Assembly: GCA_009693745.1 (NCBI GenBank)
Contig: SHWR01000002.1
Coordinates: forward strand, 1 to 34,052
Origin: Candidatus Fonsibacter sp.
Lineage (GTDB): Bacteria > Pseudomonadota > Alphaproteobacteria > Pelagibacterales > Pelagibacteraceae
DNA: 34,052 nucleotides
Direction: 5' to 3'
The notes below the pieces were generated by a model that made no database searches, was not told the origin of the DNA, and was given only the letters and a program-made list of their open reading frames with translations. Both the position numbers and the translations under genes were made by a program. Positions 1 to 7,806 of this stretch are shown here, piece after piece (position 1 is the stretch's first letter; every line of letters begins with the position of its first letter).

Positions 1-717
1 GTATCCTATATTTATGCAAAAAGAAAAAATTTACCTATTGAAGAAGCTTTTAATTTTAAGAATTTAAAAAGAACCGCAAAAGATGCTGCATTTGCTTTTA
101 CATTACCAATAATAATTTTGGGTGGAATATTTGGTGGGTTTGTAACAGCTACAGAAGGAGCAGGTTTGGCAGTAGTGGCTGCATTAGTCATAGCATTTAT
201 TTACAAAGAGTTTAATTTAAAACAATTTTTTGACGCAACTGTTGAAGGAGGATCGCAAACTGCAACTGTGATGTTGTTAGTTGCATCTTCTATGTTATTA
301 GGTGAATTTTTAACGATAGAACAAATTCCCCAAAAAATTGCTTTATCTTTAACAACGTTAACGCAAAATAAATATTTAATATTGGCGATATTAAATGTCT
401 TCTTATTTATTATAGGTTTCTTTTTGCACTCAGCTGCTGCAATTATTTTAGTAGTTCCGGTTGTAATGCCTTTAATTAACAGCTTAGGAATAGATCCTGT
501 TCATTTTGGTATTATTGTAACTTTAAACTTAGCAATCGGCCAACAAACCCCTCCAGTTGCAAGTGTTCTGGCTGTTGCTTGTTCTATTGCAAAAACTGAT
601 ATGTGGGCAGCATCCAAAGTGAATATCATTTTTGTTGCTGTTTTAATTTTTATATTATTACTTTCGACCTATGTTCCTATAGTGCCTATGTCTTTAGTTG
701 AGTATTTTTACAGATAA
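1..717 (+). CDS. dctM: TRAP transporter large permease (DctM family), 3' part only
   Basis: The reading frame is open from the first base of the window, so the gene starts upstream; 238 C-terminal residues are visible. The protein is very hydrophobic, with several membrane segments and glycine-rich stretches such as GGIFGGFVTATEGAG and LNLAIGQQTPPVASVLAVAC, typical of the C-terminal half of the large permease of tripartite ATP-independent periplasmic transporters. This inner-membrane subunit drives Na+-coupled uptake of organic acids delivered by a periplasmic binding protein, which would lie upstream outside the window. It is followed 5 bp later by an enoyl-CoA hydratase-family gene and then a CoA-transferase gene, which suggests that the imported substrate is a carboxylate activated to a CoA thioester. 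The family call is secure; the substrate is unknown. Confidence 0.93.
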   Translation, partial: VSYIYAKRKNLPIEEAFNFKNLKRTAKDAAFAFTLPIIILGGIFGGFVTATEGAGLAVVAALVIAFIYKEFNLKQFFDATVEGGSQTATVMLLVASSMLLGEFLTIEQIPQKIALSLTTLTQNKYLILAILNVFLFIIGFFLHSAAAIILVVPVVMPLINSLGIDPVHFGIIVTLNLAIGQQTPPVASVLAVACSIAKTDMWAASKVNIIFVAVLIFILLLSTYVPIVPMSLVEYFYR

Positions 718-722
718 AAAAC

Positions 723-1505
723 ATGTCAAAAATAATTTTACAAAAAAAAATTAGTGATTATATAATTGAAATATCGTTAAATCGCCCTGAAAAATTAAAC
801 GCACTAACAAAGCCTATGTGGAAAGAGTTAAGCGCTATATTTAAAAAACTATTCACAAATAAAAATTTAAGATGTATTGTAATTAGAGGTAAAGGTGGAA
901 AATCTTTCTCACCTGGTAACGATATTGGAGAATTTACAACTGAACGTTCAAATAGTAAACAATCAAAAGACTACGGTAAGTTTTTGCACTCTACTTTACG
1001 AGCTATATTAGATTGTCCCATTCCAACAGTTGCTTTAATTGAGGGTATTTGCGTCGGCGGAGGTTTAGAAATAGCCTCTTGTTGCGATATTAGGATATGC
1101 GGGAAATCTTCCAGATTTGGCGTTCCTATTAATAGACTAGGCTTAACAATGGCGCCAAGAGAAATGCAGCCTTTAATTAATTTGGTTGGCAAAAGTATTG
1201 CTTTAGAAATTTTACTAGAAGGCAGGGTTTTTGATTCCGTGGAGGCTTTACAAAAAGGTTTAGTTAATAAAATTGTTTCTGATAGTGAGGTTGAAAGGGA
1301 AACTTATGAAACTGCACAACGAATTGCGGATGGAGCTCCATTAGTTGCAAGATGGCACAAAAAATTTGCCAAAGAAATTTCAAATAATGAAAAAATTACA
1401 GATAAGATGAATGACTATGGTTATAAATGTTATGATACTGAAGATTTTAATATTGGTTACAAGACATTCCTAAATAAAACAAAGCCAAAATTTAAAAATA
1501 AATAA
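723..1505 (+). CDS. Enoyl-CoA hydratase/isomerase (crotonase) family protein
   Basis: A 260-residue crotonase-fold protein of normal family length. The first oxyanion-hole region is SFSPGNDIGEF (about residues 61-71) and the second is GICVGGGLEIASCCDIRI (about 108-125). The first catalytic glutamate position (E116 in GGGLE) is kept. The second, usually the E of an F-G-x-P-E motif, is isoleucine here (FGVPINRLG, I136). Classical hydratases use both glutamates, so ordinary water addition is not assured; an isomerase, dehydratase, decarboxylase or thioesterase activity is possible. It lies 5 bp after the TRAP permease and 2 bp before a family III CoA-transferase, so it probably processes the acyl-CoA formed from the imported acid. 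Family certain, reaction unknown. Confidence 0.88.
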   Translation: MSKIILQKKISDYIIEISLNRPEKLNALTKPMWKELSAIFKKLFTNKNLRCIVIRGKGGKSFSPGNDIGEFTTERSNSKQSKDYGKFLHSTLRAILDCPIPTVALIEGICVGGGLEIASCCDIRICGKSSRFGVPINRLGLTMAPREMQPLINLVGKSIALEILLEGRVFDSVEALQKGLVNKIVSDSEVERETYETAQRIADGAPLVARWHKKFAKEISNNEKITDKMNDYGYKCYDTEDFNIGYKTFLNKTKPKFKNK

Positions 1506-1507
1506 TT

Positions 1508-2719
1508 ATGCCAGGACCTATTCATGGCACCAAAGTTCTTGAGCTAGCACAAATAATGGCCGGACCAAGTTGCGGTCTGTTACTTGCAGATCTTGGCGCT
1601 GATGTTGTTAAAATTGAAAAAATTCCAGATGGAGATGACACTAGACGCTTTACTCCACCAGAAATTAACGGAGAAGCTGCAGCTTTTATGACAATGAATA
1701 GAAATAAAAAAGGTTTTGCTTTGGATTTAAAAAGCAAAGAAGGCAAAGAGGTTTTTAAAAGAATGGCTAAAAAAGCTGACGTAATTATTGAAAATTTTAG
1801 AAAAGGGACGTTAGAAAAATTAGGCATTGGTTATGATGAACTTAAGAAAATAAACCCTAAAATAATTTTATGTGAAATATCAGGATATGGAAGAACAGGA
1901 CCTTATGCTGATAAAGGAGGGTTTGATCTAGTCGCTCAAGGAATGTCAGGACTTATGAGTATTACTGGTGAGAGTTCAGATAAGCCTCCGATGAAAGTTG
2001 GAGCGCCAATTACAGATATTACAGCTGGAATTTTAGGTGCTACTGGTGTTCTTGCTGCTTTAATTCACCGCGACAAAACTGGAGAAGGGCAAAGAGTAGA
2101 TACTTCTTTATATGAAGCTGGAATTATTCACACTTACTGGCAATCTGCAATCACAAGTGCAACTGGAAAATCTCCAGGTCCATTAGGTTCTGCTCATCCG
2201 TTAACAGCTCCTTACCAAGCTTTTAAGACCAAAGATAAATGGATTACTGTTGGAGCGTCTAATCAAAATAATTGGATAAATTTAATTGAAGCTTTAGGAA
2301 GAAAAGATTTACAGGAAGACAAAAGATTTAATAGCAATGCTAATCGAATGAAAAATTTAAAGCAGCTTGTTGAAATTTTAAATAGAGAAATTATAAAAAA
2401 ATCATCAAATGAATGGTTAAAAATATTTGATCAAAAAGGTCTTCCTTGTGGTCCTATTAACACTATTGAAGAAATGTTTGAAGATTCTCACACAAAACAT
2501 AGAAAAATGATTATTGAAGTTAAAAATACTAAAGCTGGAATATTTAAATCTATTGGAATGCCTATTAAATTTTCAAAATCTAAAACAGTAAAATCTAAAG
2601 GAGCGCCTATATTTGGAGAACATACTATAGAAGTCTTAATAGATTATGATTTTAATAGAGCTGAAATTGATAATTTAATCAAAAATAAAATAATTTATTC
2701 TTCAAGCGAATATGCTTAA
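1508..2719 (+). CDS. Family III CoA-transferase (CaiB/BaiF/formyl-CoA transferase type)
   Basis: A 403-residue protein colinear with the CaiB/BaiF family, which moves CoA between carboxylic acids through an aspartyl-CoA intermediate. Seen: the N-terminal nucleotide-binding signature LELAQIMAGPSCGLLLADLGADVVKIE (quoted in part: ADLGADVVKIE, about residues 27-37), the region GYGRTGPYADKGGFDLVAQG (about 126-145), and the presumed catalytic aspartate D170 in GAPITDITAG, at the position of Asp169 of formyl-CoA transferase. The C-terminal part carries GLPCGPINTIEE, also typical. It is the third gene of a rightward cluster with a TRAP permease and a crotonase, with only 2 bp to its upstream neighbour, so it probably activates the imported acid. 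Donor and acceptor acids cannot be read from the sequence. Confidence 0.93.
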   Translation: MPGPIHGTKVLELAQIMAGPSCGLLLADLGADVVKIEKIPDGDDTRRFTPPEINGEAAAFMTMNRNKKGFALDLKSKEGKEVFKRMAKKADVIIENFRKGTLEKLGIGYDELKKINPKIILCEISGYGRTGPYADKGGFDLVAQGMSGLMSITGESSDKPPMKVGAPITDITAGILGATGVLAALIHRDKTGEGQRVDTSLYEAGIIHTYWQSAITSATGKSPGPLGSAHPLTAPYQAFKTKDKWITVGASNQNNWINLIEALGRKDLQEDKRFNSNANRMKNLKQLVEILNREIIKKSSNEWLKIFDQKGLPCGPINTIEEMFEDSHTKHRKMIIEVKNTKAGIFKSIGMPIKFSKSKTVKSKGAPIFGEHTIEVLIDYDFNRAEIDNLIKNKIIYSSSEYA

Positions 2720-2730
2720 GAGTTTAAAAA

Positions 2731-3210
2731 ATGTTTTTTAAAAGATTATTCTCACGTAGTAATTTAGAATTAAAAATTAATGACGGGGGCAGAGCTGCTG
2801 CCGGTTATAAAGGGCAGGCAGGAGATTGCGTTGTAAGATCTATTGCGATTGCTACAGGCATATCTTATCAAAAAATATATGATGATTTATTTAAAGCTAA
2901 TGAAGAATTTAGAAATACATCAAAAACTAAACTCGCAAGGAGTTTAAAAGAAAGAGCCGATAGTCCTCGAACTGGAACGCATAGAGTAGTATTAAAAAAA
3001 TATTTAAAAAAATTAGGATGGAAATGGACGCCTACTATGTTTATTGGAAAAGGCTGCAAGGTTCATTTAAAGAAAGAAGAGCTGCCCTTAGGCACATTAA
3101 TTGTATCTTGTTCTAAACACCTAACTGTTGTTATTAACGGAGTTCTGCACGATACATCAGATTGTTCTAGAAATGGGACTCGTTGTGTTTATGGATATTG
3201 GACTAAGTAA
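2731..3210 (+). CDS. Uncharacterised small protein with possible Cys-His-Asp (papain-like) site
   Basis: A 159-residue soluble protein with no signal peptide. It contains AAAGYKGQAGDCVVRSIAIA (about residues 22-41), a central part rich in basic residues, and a C-terminal block SKHLTVVINGVLHDTSDCSR (128-147) ending in GTRCVYGYWTK. The order Cys33 - His130 - Asp141, with Cys at the N-terminus of a predicted helix and His on a beta strand, resembles papain/transglutaminase-like cysteine peptidases or amidases. From memory, similar GDCVxRAIAIATGxxY proteins occur in many bacteria and tailed phages and are annotated as hypothetical; I cannot verify this here. It starts 11 bp after the CoA-transferase and ends 1 bp before the convergent phosphomutase gene. 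The catalytic reading is inference. Confidence 0.75.
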   Translation: MFFKRLFSRSNLELKINDGGRAAAGYKGQAGDCVVRSIAIATGISYQKIYDDLFKANEEFRNTSKTKLARSLKERADSPRTGTHRVVLKKYLKKLGWKWTPTMFIGKGCKVHLKKEELPLGTLIVSCSKHLTVVINGVLHDTSDCSRNGTRCVYGYWTK

Positions 3211-3211
3211 A

Positions 3212-4666
3212 TTAAATCTTCTGGTCGTATTCACCAATTTTTCCTGTTTTTTGAAGAGTTTTATCAATAAAATTAAAGATATTTTTGGTGTCTTGATTAG
3301 ATTTTAGAGTTTCAACTACCACAACTAAAGAGGGCTTGTTAGAGGAAGCTCTAATTAATCCCCAAGAATTATCTTCAAGAACAAACCTAACGCCATTGAT
3401 AGTAATGATTTCTTTTATCAATTGATTGTTAATTTTAGTTTTGTTTTCTTTAAATTCTTTAAACTGCTTAGTAATTAAATCAACTACTTGATATTTTTCT
3501 TCATCCTTACAAAATGGTGCCATAGTAGGAGTTTGATAGGTCAAAGGAAGAGCATCTATAATCTCAGACATTTTTTTATTTTCATTATTTAGTAAATGAC
3601 AAACTTGAATTGCTGACATAATTCCATCATCAAAACCAAATCCTATAGGGTGATTAAAAAAAAAGTGACCACTTTTTTCAAATCCTGCAATTGAATTTGT
3701 TTCTTTTACTTTTCTTTTAATATGAGAGTGACCTGTTTTCCAAAAAAAAACTTCGCACTTATTATTTTTTAAAACTTCATCGTTTGAGTAAAGACAAGTT
3801 GATTTAACATCAATAATAAATTTTTGTCTCTTGTATTTATTTGAAATGTTTCTTGCAATTAATAATCCTATTTTATCTGAAAATATTTCTCGTCCTTTAT
3901 TATCAATAACTCCAACTCTATCTCCATCACCATCAAACCCAAATCCAATATCAGCTTTATTTTTTATAACAGCTTCACTAATAGCATGAAGCATTTTCAT
4001 ATCTTCAGGATTAGGATTATATTTAGGAAATGTATAATCGAGATTACAATCTAACTCTACAACATCACAACCGATCCTCCTTAAAATTTGTGGAGCAAAT
4101 ACTCCGGCCGTTCCATTACCACAAGCAACTATAGCTTTAATTTTTTTATTTATTTTATTTTTTGAGATTAAATAATTACTGTATATTTCCTTAAAGTTAT
4201 CAATTTTTTTTAAACTACCTTTATCTTTTATAAAATTATTACTAAATACTATTTCTTTAAGTTCAGACATTTCTGTCGGGGCATGAGTTAGACCTTTTTC
4301 AATTCCCATCTTAATTCCGGTCCAGCCATTTTCATTATGACTTGCAGTTACCATCGCTATTGCATCTGCATCAAGTTCAAATTGCGCAAAATAAACCATA
4401 GGCGTTAAACTAAGACCAAGATCTTCAACATTGCATCCGCTTTTCATTAATCCTTCGATTAAAGCACCTTTAACTTCTTCACTATAAGATCTGTAATCAT
4501 GTCCAACGATTACTCTTGGATTTTTTTTTGCTCTTTTATTGATCTGTGTGCCTAGAGCAAGGCCTACAGTTTTAATTCCCTCTAAATTTATATCTTTAGG
4601 ATACAACCATCTAGCGTCATATTCTCTGAAACCATTTTTATTTATTACAATATCTTTAGAATTCAT
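3212..4666 (-). CDS. manB: Phosphomannomutase/phosphoglucomutase
   Basis: A 484-residue alpha-D-phosphohexomutase, a usual length for the PMM/PGM (AlgC/ManB-like) group, which interconverts hexose 6- and 1-phosphates for nucleotide-sugar and envelope synthesis. Motifs in order: phosphoserine loop TASHNENGWTGIK with the catalytic serine at about residue 109; metal loop GFDGDGDR with aspartates at about 245, 247 and 249; sugar-specificity loop GFEKSGH (about 328-334, where GE-x-SGH is usual); and the C-terminal phosphate-binding stretch WGLIRASSNKPS. The phosphoserine loop has N where TASHNP is common. It is transcribed alone, back to back with nrdA and tail to tail with the gene ending at 3210. 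Mannose versus glucose preference cannot be decided. Confidence 0.92.
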   Translation of the reverse strand: MNSKDIVINKNGFREYDARWLYPKDINLEGIKTVGLALGTQINKRAKKNPRVIVGHDYRSYSEEVKGALIEGLMKSGCNVEDLGLSLTPMVYFAQFELDADAIAMVTASHNENGWTGIKMGIEKGLTHAPTEMSELKEIVFSNNFIKDKGSLKKIDNFKEIYSNYLISKNKINKKIKAIVACGNGTAGVFAPQILRRIGCDVVELDCNLDYTFPKYNPNPEDMKMLHAISEAVIKNKADIGFGFDGDGDRVGVIDNKGREIFSDKIGLLIARNISNKYKRQKFIIDVKSTCLYSNDEVLKNNKCEVFFWKTGHSHIKRKVKETNSIAGFEKSGHFFFNHPIGFGFDDGIMSAIQVCHLLNNENKKMSEIIDALPLTYQTPTMAPFCKDEEKYQVVDLITKQFKEFKENKTKINNQLIKEIITINGVRFVLEDNSWGLIRASSNKPSLVVVVETLKSNQDTKNIFNFIDKTLQKTGKIGEYDQKI

Positions 4667-4730
4667 TAAAAAATTAATTGTTATTTTTTAATGGTTTATC
4701 AAAAATAAATTTTTTTATTTGACTTTTTTA

Positions 4731-4752
4731 TAATGTTCTATTAATGTTCTAT
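4731..4752 (+). repeat. Two-copy 11-bp tandem repeat upstream of nrdA
   Basis: TAATGTTCTAT occurs twice, perfectly and without spacer (4731-4741 and 4742-4752), in the divergent region between the phosphomutase gene and nrdA. One period is about one helical turn. It may be a regulatory site or a small replication-slippage product; function unknown. Confidence 0.6.
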
Positions 4753-4759
4753 TGTAGTA

Positions 4760-4806
4760 TGCGTATTAATAGTATACTCATAATTTTGTAACACAATATG
4801 TAGTTG
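4760..4806 (+). promoter_or_regulatory. Candidate NrdR-box pair upstream of nrdAB
   Basis: The stretch 4791-4806 reads ACACAATATGTAGTTG and follows the known NrdR-box consensus (acaCwAtATaTwGtgt) at most positions. A second, degenerate box with a good right half (TAATAGTAT) lies at 4760-4775. Its start is exactly 31 bp upstream of the first, the three-helical-turn arrangement usual for NrdR pairs. A -10-like TATACT at 4773-4778 lies between and overlaps the upstream box, so binding would block the promoter. The downstream box is well supported by eye, the upstream one weakly. This suggests that nrdAB is repressed by the (d)ATP-sensing regulator NrdR. Confidence 0.6.
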
Positions 4807-4839
4807 TTTTACCGCTAAAATCTAATAAAATATAGAGTT

Positions 4840-6780
4840 ATGCAAGATAATTTGGCTTTAGCCATTAGAAATCTCGTTTTGGATAAAGGAATCGATATTC
4901 CAATGTCAAATCCAAAATCTAACGTTCAGGATCTAAGAAAACCAGATCTTTTTTCTTTAACTAAAGAAACTGAGTTATTTCAAAATGAAAAAGGTATTAC
5001 AATTAAAATTGATAGATTTAAAGATTCTAAATTAACAAATTTTGGAAAAGCAACTTTAGACGATAGATATTTAGCTGACGGAGAATCTTATCAAGATTTA
5101 TTTGCTCGTGTTGCTGCAAATTACGCAGACAATAATTTACATGCACAAAGAATTTACAATTACATTAGCAATCTTTGGTTTATGCCAGCAACCCCAGTTT
5201 TATCTAACGCAGGAACTGACAGAGGTTTGCCAATATCTTGTTTCTTAAATGAAGCAACAGATAGCTTGGACGGTATTTTAGATCTTTGGTCAGAAAATGT
5301 TTGGCTTGCAGCACGAGGAGGTGGAATTGGTAGCTATTGGGGAAACTTAAGATCGATTGGAGAAAAAATTGGCCGGGTTGGAAAAACTTCTGGAATTATT
5401 CCGTTCATTAAAGTTATGGACTCTTTAACACTAGCAATCAGCCAAGGATCGTTAAGAAGAGGATCTGCTGCTTGTTATTTGCAAATTGATCATCCTGAAA
5501 TTGAAGAGTTTATAGAAATGAGAAGACCAACAGGTGGAGATCCAAATAGGAAAGCTTTAAATTTACATCACGGTGTTTTAGTTACAGATGCTTTTATGAG
5601 AGCAGTGGAACTTGATGAGCAATGGGCGCTAAAAAGTCCTTACGATGGCGTAGTCCAAGCAACTATATCTGCAAGAAATTTATGGATAAGATTATTAACT
5701 GCAAGAGTTGAAACGGGTGAGCCTTATATTATTTTTATAGATACAGTAAATAGAATGATACCGCAGCACCATAAACTTGCAGGTCTGACAGTTAAGACTT
5801 CAAATCTTTGTTCAGAAATTACTTTACCCACTGGAATTGATAAAAATGGAAAAAATAGAACTGCAGTTTGCTGTTTATCATCATTAAATTTAGAAACATA
5901 CGAGGAATGGAAAAATGATAAAAATTTCTTAGAAGATGTAATGAGATTTTTAGACAACATTTTAAGTGAATTTATTTTAAAAGCTCCCGATTCTTTTAAA
6001 GATGCTAAATATTCAGCTCATCGCGAAAGAAGCGTTGGTCTTGGAGTGATGGGATTTCATTCTTTCTTACAAAAAAATATGATCCCTTTCGAATCTGTAA
6101 TGGCAAAAGTTTGGAATACAAAAATTTTTAAATATATTGATCAAGAAGTTAATAAAGCTTCAAAAAAATTAGCAGAAGAAAGAGGAGCCTGTCCAGATGC
6201 CGCAGAATATGGAATTATGGAGAGATTTTCTAACAAAACAGCAATAGCTCCAACAGCTTCTATTTCAATTATCTGTGGAGGATCTTCTCCTGGAATTGAG
6301 CCGATAGCTGCAAATAGCTACACACATAAAACATTGTCAGGCTCATTTAATGTTAGAAATAAATTTTTAGAAGAACTTTTAGAAAAATATGGAACAAACA
6401 ATAGTGATGTTTGGTCTTCAATTACAACAAATCAAGGATCTATTCAGCATTTGGATTTTTTAACACAAGAAGAAAAAGATGTTTTTAAAACTGCATTTGA
6501 ACTTGATCAAAGATGGTTGATTGATCTTTCAGCAGATAGAACTCCTTATATATCTCAGGCACAATCATTGAATGTATTTATTCCAGCAGATGTTCATAAA
6601 AGAGATCTTCATCAGATCCATTTTCAGGCATGGAAGAAAGGACTTAAGAGCCTTTACTACTGTAGGTCGAAATCTATACAGAGAGCAGAGGTTGTAAGTA
6701 AAAGTTTTGTTGAAAGTTCAACAGAAAAAAAAGAAACTAATCAAACAACTAATTATGAGGAATGTTTATCATGTCAGTAG
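4840..6780 (+). CDS. nrdA: Ribonucleoside-diphosphate reductase, class I alpha subunit
   Basis: A 646-residue catalytic subunit that reduces ribonucleotides to deoxyribonucleotides together with NrdB. Active-site residues are visible: C134 in PISCFLN and C344/C345 in TAVCCLSSLNL (the redox pair), N322-x-C324-x-E326 in SNLCSEITLP (thiyl radical cysteine with its Asn and Glu partners), Y606-Y607 in SLYYCRS (radical relay from NrdB), and a C-terminal CLSC pair (C642, C645) that regenerates the active-site disulfide. E. coli NrdA has about 760 residues. The N-terminal region here is short and no ATP-cone domain is recognisable, so allosteric shut-off by dATP through this subunit seems absent. The nrdB start codon lies inside its last codons. 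Confidence 0.97.
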   Translation: MQDNLALAIRNLVLDKGIDIPMSNPKSNVQDLRKPDLFSLTKETELFQNEKGITIKIDRFKDSKLTNFGKATLDDRYLADGESYQDLFARVAANYADNNLHAQRIYNYISNLWFMPATPVLSNAGTDRGLPISCFLNEATDSLDGILDLWSENVWLAARGGGIGSYWGNLRSIGEKIGRVGKTSGIIPFIKVMDSLTLAISQGSLRRGSAACYLQIDHPEIEEFIEMRRPTGGDPNRKALNLHHGVLVTDAFMRAVELDEQWALKSPYDGVVQATISARNLWIRLLTARVETGEPYIIFIDTVNRMIPQHHKLAGLTVKTSNLCSEITLPTGIDKNGKNRTAVCCLSSLNLETYEEWKNDKNFLEDVMRFLDNILSEFILKAPDSFKDAKYSAHRERSVGLGVMGFHSFLQKNMIPFESVMAKVWNTKIFKYIDQEVNKASKKLAEERGACPDAAEYGIMERFSNKTAIAPTASISIICGGSSPGIEPIAANSYTHKTLSGSFNVRNKFLEELLEKYGTNNSDVWSSITTNQGSIQHLDFLTQEEKDVFKTAFELDQRWLIDLSADRTPYISQAQSLNVFIPADVHKRDLHQIHFQAWKKGLKSLYYCRSKSIQRAEVVSKSFVESSTEKKETNQTTNYEECLSCQ

Positions 6781-7799
6781 CAGCAGTTAAGACTCCAGAA
6801 AAAATAATCGATAAAAATTATTGTGATACGCAAGGTTTGTTAAAAGATAATCCTGTATATAAACCTTTTCGTTATCCTTGGTGTTACGACGCATGGTTAA
6901 CTCAACAAAGAATTCATTGGTTACCCGAAGAAGTTCCTTTGTCTGAAGATATTAGAGATTGGCAAAAAAAGTTAACACAAGGTGAAAAAAATTTATTAAC
7001 ACAAATTTTTAGATTTTTTACACAGGCGGATGTTGAAGTAAATAATTGTTATTTAAGACACTATACAAGTGTTTTCAAACCAACAGAAGTTTTAATGATG
7101 ATGACTGCTTTTTCATCAATGGAAACAGTTCACATTGCTGCGTACTCACATTTACTGGATACGATAGGAATGCCAGACTCAGAATATTCCGCATTCTTAA
7201 AGTACAAAGAAATGAAAGATAAGTACGATTATATGAAAAATTTTAACATGAATAATAAAAGAGAAATTGCAAAAACAGTTGCTGTGTTTAGTGCTTTCAC
7301 GGAAGGTTTACAGTTATTTGCAAGTTTTGCGATCTTATTAAATTTCCCACGTTTTAATAAAATGAAAGGAATGGGTCAAATAGTTACTTGGTCAGTGAGA
7401 GACGAAACACTTCATTGTAACTCAATGATAAAGATTTTTAATACATTTTGTGATGAAAATCCTGGCTTGCTAGACGAGAGTTTAAAAAAAGAAATCTATG
7501 ATGCATGCAGAACAATTGTTCATCATGAAGATGCGTTTATTGATCTGGCTTTTGAAATGGGCAATATTGAAGGATTAACAGCTGAACAAGTTAAAACCTA
7601 TATCAGATGGATTGCAAATCGAAGATTATCTCAATTGCGCCTAAAAGAAATTTACGAGGTCAATGAAAATCCATTAACTTGGTTAGATGATATGTTAAAT
7701 GGTGTTGAACATATGAACTTTTTTGAAGGTAGAGCAACAGAGTATTCAAAAGCTTCTACAAAAGGTTCGTGGGTTGAAGCCTTTGAATTTACCAAATAA
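6771..7799 (+). CDS. nrdB: Ribonucleoside-diphosphate reductase, class I beta subunit
   Basis: The radical-generating subunit. Class I di-metal ligands fit the E. coli spacing: D in QADVEVNN, 31 residues before E in SSMETVHIAAY, then H at +3 and the radical-site Tyr at +7; E in FTEGLQ, 34 residues before E of RDETLH, then H at +3. The conserved tyrosine supports a tyrosyl-radical (Ia-like) enzyme; the metal cannot be told from sequence. I prefer the ATG at 6771 (342 residues) over the in-frame ATG at 6762: GAGGA at 6757-6761 is 9 nt from the former but directly abuts the latter. The gene overlaps nrdA by 10 nt, suggesting coupled translation. No ATP-cone is seen here either. It converges on prpC with a 7-bp gap. 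Confidence 0.96.
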   Translation: MSVAAVKTPEKIIDKNYCDTQGLLKDNPVYKPFRYPWCYDAWLTQQRIHWLPEEVPLSEDIRDWQKKLTQGEKNLLTQIFRFFTQADVEVNNCYLRHYTSVFKPTEVLMMMTAFSSMETVHIAAYSHLLDTIGMPDSEYSAFLKYKEMKDKYDYMKNFNMNNKREIAKTVAVFSAFTEGLQLFASFAILLNFPRFNKMKGMGQIVTWSVRDETLHCNSMIKIFNTFCDENPGLLDESLKKEIYDACRTIVHHEDAFIDLAFEMGNIEGLTAEQVKTYIRWIANRRLSQLRLKEIYEVNENPLTWLDDMLNGVEHMNFFEGRATEYSKASTKGSWVEAFEFTK

Positions 7800-7806
7800 T
7801 TTAAAA

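Noticed and set aside
4719..4734. TTGACT and TATAAT as the nrdA promoter
   Set aside because: The two hexamers are only 4 bp apart, so they cannot form one promoter.
6762..6770. ATG at 6762 as the nrdB start
   Set aside because: The GAGGA ribosome site directly abuts it, while ATG 6771 has proper spacing.
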